Shown here one piece after another: positions 18,310-25,536 of a DNA stretch of 64,000 nt. The notes below the pieces were generated by a model. It saw only the letters and a program-made list of their open reading frames with translations, did not search any database and was not told where the DNA came from. Position 1 is the stretch's first letter. Every line of letters starts with the position of its first letter. Made by a program: the position numbers and the translations under genes. Origin of the DNA: WTFY01 sp965214675 (GTDB lineage Bacteria > Pseudomonadota > Gammaproteobacteria > UBA4575); assembly GCA_965214675.1 (NCBI GenBank), contig OZ243969.1, forward strand, positions 930,001-994,000, in the 5' to 3' direction.

Positions 18310-19872
18310 TCAAAAAGGACTTTCTATCCCCAGTTCCTTACAAAATCCTGCAATAGTTTGGTCAGTTTCTCGCATATCCACCTCAAGTACTCTCAAGTCC
18401 TTGACCACTGCATTGATAACTACAGGCTCTTCTTCCTCAAAGGTATCCACATAGCGAGGAATATTCAGGTTGTAATCGTTCTCCTTGACCTCAGCTAGAC
18501 TAGCTACATAGGCATATTTGTCTATGGTTTCACGTTTTTGATACGCATCTACAATCTTTTCAACATGCTCATCCGTAAGCATGTTCTGGTTTCCTGATTT
18601 CTCATAATGCTGTGAAGCATCAATAAACAGAATGTTTTTGTCGTGTACACGACACTTCTTTAATACCAGTATGCAGGCAGGAATACTGGTCCCGTAAAAC
18701 AGGTTGGCTGGTAATCCAATCACGGCATCCAGATAGTTCTGTTCCTGGATGATGTATTTGCGTATTTCTTCTTCTGCTGCCCCTCGAAACAGCACGCCAT
18801 GTGGCAGCACTACTGCCATCGTGGCATTCTCCGCCATCTGGTAGATCATGTGCTGCACAAAGGCGAAATCTGCTTTGGTATTAGGTGCTAACCTGCCGTA
18901 TTGACTGAACCGGTCATCCGTCTCATTCAGTGGATTGTCCTTGCCTTTCCACCTAGCTGAGAAAGGGGGATTGGCTACTACTGCTTCGAAGCGGTAATCC
19001 GTATGCTGTGGATGTTCAAGGGTGTCTTCCTGCCTGATATCAAACTGCCTGAAATGCACGTCATGCAGAATCATGTTCATACGACAAAGGTTGTACGTGG
19101 TTCGATTTAGCTCCTGCCCAAAAAACTCGCTGACCTCTGCTTCCTTGCCGATCCTTAACAACAGTGAACCCGAACCACAGGTAGGATCGTAGGCACTTTT
19201 GATACGTGGTTTGTCCAGTGTGACAAGCTTGGCCAAGATTTTGGAAACTTGTTGGGGTGTGTAAAACTCTCCAGCTTTCTTGCCTGCGCCCGAGGCAAAC
19301 TGACCGATCAGGTATTCGTATGCATCTCCCAATACATCGGAATCGGATTCCTGCAGCCCGAAATCAATCTTGTCCAGATGCGCCAGTACCTTGGCAATTA
19401 AGCTGTTCCTTGCTTCAGGCGTACGACCCAGCTTGGTACTGGCCAGGTCCAGGTCTTCGAACAGCTTGTTGAAGTCATCCTCGCTCTCCGTACCCATCGT
19501 GCTGGACTCGATGTTGTTAAGGATCGCCTGTAAGTCTTCAAGGATAAAATTGCTTTTCTCTTCAAGATCAGAATTGCCCTTGGCAGTGATGGCAGAAAAC
19601 AACTCTTCCGGACGAAGGAAGTAGCCGAGCTGCAATAAGGATTCTTCACGGATTGCATCAATGTCCTCTTCATCCGTGACATCACAATAGTCCTTAACCT
19701 CTTCAGTTTCGAGCAGAGTGTTGGCATAGAGATGCTGCTTTTCAGAGAGGTATTTGTAGAACACGAACCCGAGAATGTAATCACGAAACTCATCGGCATC
19801 CATCTTGCCCCGCAATTCATTGGCAATGTTCCAGAGTTGTCCTTGCAGCTTTTGTTTCTGATCTTCTGTCAC
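18310..19872 (-). CDS. hsdM: Type I restriction enzyme, M (adenine methyltransferase) subunit
   Basis: A 520-residue N6-adenine methyltransferase. The HsdM N-terminal helical domain starts the protein (KLQGQLWNIANELRGKMDADEFRDYILGFVFYKYLSEK). SAM motif DPTCGSGSLLLR is near residue 230 and catalytic motif NPPF near residue 302. The start is a GTG. It is first in the hsdM-hsdS-hsdR operon. With HsdS it protects the host and element DNA. Confidence 0.95.
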   Translation of the reverse strand: MTEDQKQKLQGQLWNIANELRGKMDADEFRDYILGFVFYKYLSEKQHLYANTLLETEEVKDYCDVTDEEDIDAIREESLLQLGYFLRPEELFSAITAKGNSDLEEKSNFILEDLQAILNNIESSTMGTESEDDFNKLFEDLDLASTKLGRTPEARNSLIAKVLAHLDKIDFGLQESDSDVLGDAYEYLIGQFASGAGKKAGEFYTPQQVSKILAKLVTLDKPRIKSAYDPTCGSGSLLLRIGKEAEVSEFFGQELNRTTYNLCRMNMILHDVHFRQFDIRQEDTLEHPQHTDYRFEAVVANPPFSARWKGKDNPLNETDDRFSQYGRLAPNTKADFAFVQHMIYQMAENATMAVVLPHGVLFRGAAEEEIRKYIIQEQNYLDAVIGLPANLFYGTSIPACILVLKKCRVHDKNILFIDASQHYEKSGNQNMLTDEHVEKIVDAYQKRETIDKYAYVASLAEVKENDYNLNIPRYVDTFEEEEPVVINAVVKDLRVLEVDMRETDQTIAGFCKELGIESPF

Positions 19873-20330
19873 TTAATATTTGCTCGCTATTGACTCAGCC
19901 GTGAAATCTAACCTAGAAACCCAACAAAAGCTAATTAGTGCGGTATTCCCCTGATTCCCTGATGAGCATCCCTGAAAACCATCTGGTGCTACAAGGAACT
20001 ACATACGATTGCAGGTTCTTATTCCCTTTCAAAGCTGTACGGATTCAATGATACCCTCTCAAGAGAAGTCGAAAATCGGTTTGGTAACGAAAATGTATCA
20101 ACTCGTGAGCCAGCAGGATACTATTGCAAAGTGGGGCCTATCGGGGTTTTAAGGCTTGGCTGTCACACTCCAATTCGCCTGCGGCTTCCCGGCGACGTGC
20201 ACTGCTGATGCCTTCAGCACAGTGTGCGCGAGATAACCACTTTTATGGTAATGTAAGACACTGTTTCAGATCACATTATACGGGCAATGAGAGCTCACTT
20301 ATCCCTTTGGGCATGAACTCAGGTAACACC
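19873..20330. other. Intergenic region between divergent hsdM and the TA-like operon
   Basis: About 460 bases with no convincing gene. It must hold the divergent promoters for hsdM and for the plus-strand operon. A separated inverted pair ACAGTGT (20219-20225) and ACACTGT (20258-20264) lies about 70-110 bases before the first plus-strand gene and could be an operator, but this is weak. Confidence 0.4.
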
Positions 20331-21050
20331 ATGATGAAAGCTACACTCAATCGCATGGACTTGATGTACGAGATGGTATTCTCTGAACCATCGTTTGATT
20401 TGGCAGAGCAAGGACTTGCCCTGCTGAAATCTCTTTATGCGAAATTGAGTGCTGTGTCTCCAATTGCTGCCACCGACATGCAGATGTTTGGAGGGAATAC
20501 CCTCTCAGAGATTTGTGCACGCATTTCCATGTTTAATGGCAATGCAAAGGTTGAGGTTACAACGGAAAAATATTCGGTAACCTTTTTCAATCTGGAGAAT
20601 GACAGCCACCTAAGTATATGCAAGGAATGTATCTCACTGGCTGAACAAGCTATACGCGACACGCTTCCGGATCTGAAATTTGGCCTTGCTGCAATCAGGC
20701 CGACTTTGTCTCTTGAGCTCAATGATGGAACAGGAGATGCCAGCAGCTACCTCGCAAATATCAGATACTCTGGCAATCTGTCTGGCCTGGAAGATTTTGA
20801 TGGAGCCACCCTGCATCATGGTGTAAGCCTTGAGATCGAAAATGAAGAGAAAGGGTGGAATGTGCTTATGAACATCTCTAGGAACCACATAGGAAAATCA
20901 TCCCTAGTGGTGTCGTGTAATGCTTTGTACAATGAGCAAAAAGCATTCCAAGGGCTTGAGCACCAAACAGAGCACCTGAAGCATTTGATCAACACGCTTC
21001 TTGGCAAAATTGATCTGGAAGTTTCAGGGTTTTATCTGGAGGAATCATGA
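20331..21050 (+). CDS. Uncharacterised first gene of an Xre-RES-like toxin-antitoxin operon
   Basis: A 239-residue protein of unrecognised family, beginning MMKATLNRMDLMYEMVFSEP. It looks like an alpha/beta protein with no membrane segments. I chose ATG 20331 (AGG nearby upstream), although an in-frame ATG at 20313 is possible. Its stop overlaps the next start by four bases (ATGA), so it is co-translated with the Xre/ParS-like and RES-like genes. Classical xre-res modules have two genes; this protein may be an extra regulator or partner. Confidence 0.65.
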   Translation: MMKATLNRMDLMYEMVFSEPSFDLAEQGLALLKSLYAKLSAVSPIAATDMQMFGGNTLSEICARISMFNGNAKVEVTTEKYSVTFFNLENDSHLSICKECISLAEQAIRDTLPDLKFGLAAIRPTLSLELNDGTGDASSYLANIRYSGNLSGLEDFDGATLHHGVSLEIENEEKGWNVLMNISRNHIGKSSLVVSCNALYNEQKAFQGLEHQTEHLKHLINTLLGKIDLEVSGFYLEES

Positions 21051-21817
21051 TACGGGCAGGAGAATATGGTAGACGTGCTGCGGCCTATGAAGTAGGTCGG
21101 TCAGATGGATTTCATCAACTACGTTCTATCTTGAAGCAAAACCCAAATCCCCACACTACAGACCAGCGGGAAAAATCCTTACTGGAAGGCTGGTGTAGGC
21201 TTGGAACTAAACCTGCAAGAAGCTATATGCAGTTAAGAAGGTACGATCAGGAAGCGTTTGGCCAAATAAGAAGGCCAGCGATTCTTTTGCCACTAGGTAT
21301 TGGCGTCCCTAGTCAACTCTCACCGGGGCATCACTTGCCGACATTGACTGCACCCCATAATAATTTCATTGGAAACTACAGGCTATTTTCTGAGGCAGCC
21401 CGTGAAATGCTTGGTCAGGCAAACATTTCAGTAACCTATGTCAATGCACTGCCCCCCCAAGGACAACTGTCTGGTCCAGTCAAGTTTATCCAGAGCCTTT
21501 TGAAAACCTGGCGACTCACACAAGATGATGCTGCGCCTTTGCTCGGATTCGAGGATTCTGATCGACATCGCGTTAGCAACCTTTTAAAGGGTCGTGCTGT
21601 TCTCTCGGGTCGTGACGTGAAGGATCGGATTGCCTATTTGCTGCAAATTCGGAAAACTTTATCTGCATTATTCTTGAATGAGGAGGTCGAGAATGAATGG
21701 CTTAGAGAAAAGCATTCCATACTGAATAACATTGCACCTATGGAGTTAATGCTGGAAGGCACCATGGAAAACCTGCTACTTGTCAAGGAGTATGTTGATA
21801 CAGCAGCAGGAAAATAG
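21047..21817 (+). CDS. Xre/MbcA/ParS-type antitoxin with extra N-terminal domain
   Basis: A 256-residue protein. Residues about 140-210 look like an Xre-type HTH (FIQSLLKTWRLTQDDAAPLLGF then HRVSNLLKGRAVLSGRDVKDRI). The last 50 residues match the DUF2384 toxin-binding pattern (LFLNEEVENEWLREKHSILN to PMELMLEGTMENLLLVKEYV). The N-terminal 120 residues are additional, including a proline/leucine-rich strand region (AILLPLGIGVPSQLSPGHHL). It is most likely the antitoxin for the RES-like gene that starts two bases after its stop. Family assignment is by pattern only. Confidence 0.7.
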   Translation: MIRAGEYGRRAAAYEVGRSDGFHQLRSILKQNPNPHTTDQREKSLLEGWCRLGTKPARSYMQLRRYDQEAFGQIRRPAILLPLGIGVPSQLSPGHHLPTLTAPHNNFIGNYRLFSEAAREMLGQANISVTYVNALPPQGQLSGPVKFIQSLLKTWRLTQDDAAPLLGFEDSDRHRVSNLLKGRAVLSGRDVKDRIAYLLQIRKTLSALFLNEEVENEWLREKHSILNNIAPMELMLEGTMENLLLVKEYVDTAAGK

Positions 21818-21819
21818 CT

Positions 21820-22440
21820 GTGCTTGAAGTCATACCAACTAACGAAGCTTCACTCAGAATATTTCGTTTGGCTACTCAGCCAACACTTGTGGACTTTCTC
21901 GAAGAACAAGGACTTGATGAACATGCCATAAGGGAAATGGAGGAGTTACTACAATCTCGGGGCATCACTGATACGCTGGAAGAACTTTGTGACGCACCAT
22001 TCAGGCAAAAAAAGCGACTGCGAAAGGCCACCCGGTTTTCTGATAGCAGTTTCCCAGTGTTCTATAGTTCCCTGGAGGCAGGTACTGCAAAGGCAGAAGC
22101 CTGCCATCATTTCCTCAAGTTTCTCGGGAGGCCGAAAGGACCAAGAACGGCCTATTACGTATGCTTCAGTTGTCAGTTCAATGGATCAGCAAAGGACTTA
22201 AGGCCCATGCTTGAGGCATGGCCAAAACTTATCGATGACGATTACCAGTTTTGTAATGAACTGGGCGCTGAAGCTGTAGAATTGCAACTTGATGGCTTGC
22301 TTAGTCCTTCAGCAAGAAATGAAGACGGAACAAATGTCCCAGTATTTACACGGGCATCTATCAGCAACCCTCATGAAACGGCTTCCGTTGCAGTGACGTA
22401 TGACCCTTCTTCTGACGTTGTGTCATATCGCGAGAACTGA
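21820..22440 (+). CDS. RES-domain toxin (putative NAD+-degrading enzyme)
   Basis: A 206-residue protein starting at GTG 21820, two bases after the antitoxin stop. The RES pattern is present: an Arg-rich entry (KKRLRKATRFSDSSFPVFYSS) followed by LEAGTAKAEACHHFLKF, where R, S, Y and the TA-x-x-E helix correspond to the conserved residues of RES toxins. These are known to phosphorolyse or hydrolyse NAD+ and are neutralised by Xre/DUF2384 partners, as encoded just upstream. The N-terminal 55 residues are additional. The assignment rests on motif and context. Confidence 0.7.
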   Translation: MLEVIPTNEASLRIFRLATQPTLVDFLEEQGLDEHAIREMEELLQSRGITDTLEELCDAPFRQKKRLRKATRFSDSSFPVFYSSLEAGTAKAEACHHFLKFLGRPKGPRTAYYVCFSCQFNGSAKDLRPMLEAWPKLIDDDYQFCNELGAEAVELQLDGLLSPSARNEDGTNVPVFTRASISNPHETASVAVTYDPSSDVVSYREN

Positions 22441-22689
22441 AAAACACTTACAAACTTACAACTCCTCACTGGTGTTGCGCCTTGTGAAACAAGTATACAA
22501 AGTTGATTGATCCTGGCGAGGGTCGATTCAGCAGTAGCAATCCAGGTGAAGGGATACCCTTTCAGAGTGTAGTAGCATGATATCGTTGCATGCGTCCATT
22601 ATTGAGCAACTCTCCTGCTTCGATACTTGCAGCGGCAGTATGTGCAAGGAAAAGTCTCTCATCGAGTCTATAGCCCAGTCTTTGCGACC
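22441..22689. other. Intergenic stretch with a lone GTATACAA box
   Basis: No gene is visible. GTATACAA occurs at 22493-22500 within an 11-base word (22491-22501) that is identical to the palindrome arm near the right end of the element. As a single copy it may be chance. Confidence 0.35.
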
Positions 22690-22956
22690 ATGTCTTCTAT
22701 CGTACAGCAGACGCTGCTCTCCACTCAGAACGGTATGCGGATTGCCGTGTATGAGATTGTTTCGTACGAGCACGAGGCCACTGAAATCGCATGCAAGTTT
22801 TTCAAGGCGAGTCCTGTCCCGGAGTCAGTTTTGTCAAGCTTTTCGACAATACTGGAAAATTTCTCAGAAATACTCCCAGCGGTCATGGCTGAGGTCAAAT
22901 GCAGAAATCCGGGCTGCAGGGTCTCTGTCAACCAAAATGAAGAGCACTTTCAGTAG
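22690..22956 (+). CDS. Small hypothetical protein
   Basis: An 88-residue frame starting MSSIVQQTLLSTQNGMRIAVY and ending 10 bases before the next gene's start. Residue composition is protein-like, and a two-cysteine KCRNPGC motif sits near the C-terminus. No clear ribosome site is seen. It may be the first gene of a pair with the DUF5677-like gene. I recognise no family. Confidence 0.4.
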   Translation: MSSIVQQTLLSTQNGMRIAVYEIVSYEHEATEIACKFFKASPVPESVLSSFSTILENFSEILPAVMAEVKCRNPGCRVSVNQNEEHFQ

Positions 22957-22966
22957 TAAATAACAG

Positions 22967-23935
22967 GTGATTACACAAGACAATATACCCTCCAGCTTGC
23001 CGCGCCGGAAACCAAAGGAAAAGAGTATTCCGATAGAACGTGCTTTTGCTCGGGTGTTCAGAAAAATTAAGAAAAAGTTAGATCTCAAGTCAGTAACCGT
23101 TGATAAATTAGGAGATCACTTGCTGGATTCTTTAGTGCGAGCGGCAACATCCAAATGCATTGAATTTAACATTGAGGCCAATAGGACGGGCAAACGTGCT
23201 GAAGCAGCATTCTTGCTGATGAGCAACCTGAGGGGAGTTTGCGAAGACTTGATCTATCTGACGTATCTGTCAAGGCTGGAAAAAAAAGCTGCAGACCGAC
23301 TGGTTTTACTTTTACAGGAGAGGAATTACTTTGAAGGCTTAAATGCTCAAAAGAAGTTTTTTGACGACAACAACCCAATGCAACCTGTATTAGGAAACTC
23401 CTCACATACACAAGCTCTGGAAACAACAGAGAATCAGATTCGAGAATTCTGGAAATCCACAAATCAATTCAATGAGAAAGCGCCAACTGTGTTGCAGCTT
23501 GCAAAAAAGGTAGGACTGAAGTCGACGTACGAATTTATTTACTTTGCTGCCTCAAATTTTGTCCATTTTAATCCGATTGCGCTTTTCCGGACTGGATGGG
23601 GCCCTGAAAGGGGTCCATTCACCTTCTCAATACGAAACATGAACGGATACTATCGGAGCTTTAGCAGTTTTTATGGGGCAGTGCTGTTTATTGGTTTTAA
23701 AGCATCGTTTTCAGAAGAGTACTTCAATGATTCACTCGATGCAGAGGTGGACGAGTTGATTGAATTAGTAGGGCATATGCATCGGTGGCCAGAGGTTATA
23801 ACGTTTGAAGAGATGAATCAAAAAACACCTTTCTATTTACTTACTCACGCCATGAGTAAGGTAATGAAAGAAGAAGATAGTACTATCCCCTATGGTGCGA
23901 TTCTGCAAGAGGTGCAAAGCTTGGCAAGAAAGTGA
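22967..23935 (+). CDS. DUF5677-like protein
   Basis: A 322-residue helical protein starting at GTG 22967. A basic N-terminus (RRKPKEKSIPIERAFARVFRKIKKK) is followed by helices with LVRAATSKCIEFN, FLLMSNLRGVCEDLIYLTYLSR and a conserved-looking YFAASNFVHFNP. This His/Asn pattern around a ligand pocket is what I associate with DUF5677, a HEPN-like family common on mobile elements, but the match is from memory of the pattern. Its place between the TA-like operon and DUF2130 suggests an abortive-infection-type role, which is inference. Confidence 0.55.
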   Translation: MITQDNIPSSLPRRKPKEKSIPIERAFARVFRKIKKKLDLKSVTVDKLGDHLLDSLVRAATSKCIEFNIEANRTGKRAEAAFLLMSNLRGVCEDLIYLTYLSRLEKKAADRLVLLLQERNYFEGLNAQKKFFDDNNPMQPVLGNSSHTQALETTENQIREFWKSTNQFNEKAPTVLQLAKKVGLKSTYEFIYFAASNFVHFNPIALFRTGWGPERGPFTFSIRNMNGYYRSFSSFYGAVLFIGFKASFSEEYFNDSLDAEVDELIELVGHMHRWPEVITFEEMNQKTPFYLLTHAMSKVMKEEDSTIPYGAILQEVQSLARK

Positions 23936-24238
23936 GATGTATTTTATCTGTGTCACTGTCTTCCACTTGACTTAATGCTCGCCTGCTGCAGACCAATGGC
24001 GATCGATCCCCGGCAGAGAAATAAACCTTGTATGATCAACAACAGGAGCATGCAGCCAGGGCCGCATGACATAAACAGCACTCCGATAAACCCGGGGCGA
24101 TTCAGCCCAGATACAGCAGGTTGCCGAGACCCATCCCTACGCACCCAGACTTCTCCTTCGAAGTCTCAATGCAAAGTATAAAAGTATAATAAGAATGACT
24201 GAATTAATCAGAGGTTTAGAGCCTAAGGTAGGGAGCAG
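23936..24238. other. Intergenic region before the DUF2130 gene
   Basis: About 300 bases with no gene I can support. It is AT-rich near 24170-24200 (AGTATAAAAGTATAATAAG), a likely promoter for the DUF2130-RloC-like pair that follows. Confidence 0.4.
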
Positions 24239-25519
24239 ATGACGACAGAGCCAGCAATTATATGCCCGAATTGTTCAACAGAAATAAAATTGACGGAGTC
24301 GCTGGCAGCCCCGCTAATCCAGACGGTGCGAAAAGAATACGAAACCAAAATTGCACAGAAAGAAGCGGATGTTGCCAAACGTGAATCAGAGCTTCGTAGT
24401 CAGCAAGAGGCAGTAAAAGATGCGCAGAAAGCGATCGATGAGCAAGTAGCTGAAAAGTTGATAAAAGAAAGGGCTGAAATTTCGAAGGAAGAGGCTAAGA
24501 AGGCAAAACGATCATACGCGATTGATCTTGAGGACAAGGCTAAAGAGGTCGGTGAGCTTCAGAAAATTCTCGAACAACGCGACAAGAAACTCAAGCAAGC
24601 GCAGCAAGAACAGGCCGAACTGCTACGCAAGCAACGTGAACTAGATGATGCCAAGCGAGAGCTCGAACTTACCATCGAGAAACGTGTTCAGGAATCTGCT
24701 GAAGATATTCGAAAAAAGGCTCGCACGGAAGCTGAAGAGGGACTCAAGCTCAAGGTGGCTGAAAAGGAAGAACAAATTACTTCAATGCAGCGTCAAATCG
24801 AAGTACTGAAACAAAAGGCTGAACAAGGCTCTCAACAGCTTCAGGGAGAAGTTCAGGAGCTGGAACTTGAGACAACTCTAAGCACAAAATTTCCACTTGA
24901 TAGCATCGAGCCAGTTCCCAAAGGTGAGTTTGGCGGCGATGTACTTCATAAAGTCTGCGGACCAATTGGTCAGGTATGTGGCTCAATTCTGTGGGAGTCA
25001 AAAAGGACGAAAAACTGGAATGAAGCATGGCTTTCTAAACTGCGAAACGACCAACGCGCAGCAAAAGCGGAGTTGGCTGTACTGGTTTCGAACGCCATGC
25101 CAAAAGATGTGGACAGTTTTGATTATATCGATGGTATTTGGGTTACAAGGCCACGCTATGCGGTCCCTCTTGTGATCGTACTCCGGCAGTCGCTTCTTGA
25201 AGTTGCGAACACGCGGCACGCTCAGGAAGGTCAAGAGACAAAAATGGAGTTGGTTTATCAATATCTTACTGGTCCTAAGTTCAGGCACCGTGTTGAGGCG
25301 ATCGTCGAGAAATTTGATGACATGCAAGCTGACCTAGACCGGGAAAGGAAATCAATGACTCGGCTTTGGGCTAAACGTGAAACACAGATACAAGGTGTCA
25401 TTGAGTCAACAGTCGGCATGTACGGAGACCTTCAAGGCATTGCTGGGCAAGCACTGCAGGAGATCGAGGGATTACAAACACCCTTGCTCGAGAGCGACTT
25501 ACATGATGGGGGCGGGTAA
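24239..25519 (+). CDS. DUF2130 coiled-coil protein
   Basis: A 426-residue protein. A short zinc-ribbon-like N-terminus (ICPNCSTEIKL) leads into a long charged coiled coil (about residues 25-215, rich in K/E/Q heptads). The DUF2130 domain proper follows (TTLSTKFPLDSIEPVPKG, CGSILWESKRTKNWNEAWLSKL). GGGAG lies before the ATG. The WESKRTKxW segment resembles a PD-(D/E)xK nuclease core (E-x-K), so a nuclease role has been plausible for this family. It is 17 bases from the next gene, so the two are probably co-transcribed. Confidence 0.85.
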   Translation: MTTEPAIICPNCSTEIKLTESLAAPLIQTVRKEYETKIAQKEADVAKRESELRSQQEAVKDAQKAIDEQVAEKLIKERAEISKEEAKKAKRSYAIDLEDKAKEVGELQKILEQRDKKLKQAQQEQAELLRKQRELDDAKRELELTIEKRVQESAEDIRKKARTEAEEGLKLKVAEKEEQITSMQRQIEVLKQKAEQGSQQLQGEVQELELETTLSTKFPLDSIEPVPKGEFGGDVLHKVCGPIGQVCGSILWESKRTKNWNEAWLSKLRNDQRAAKAELAVLVSNAMPKDVDSFDYIDGIWVTRPRYAVPLVIVLRQSLLEVANTRHAQEGQETKMELVYQYLTGPKFRHRVEAIVEKFDDMQADLDRERKSMTRLWAKRETQIQGVIESTVGMYGDLQGIAGQALQEIEGLQTPLLESDLHDGGG

Positions 25520-25536
25520 CCACTGCGAGCATTAGC

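Noticed and set aside
14284..19872. PrrC-type anticodon nuclease embedded in the hsd operon
   Set aside because: No such gene lies between hsdM, hsdS and hsdR; the RloC-like gene is separate, beyond the TA-like operon.
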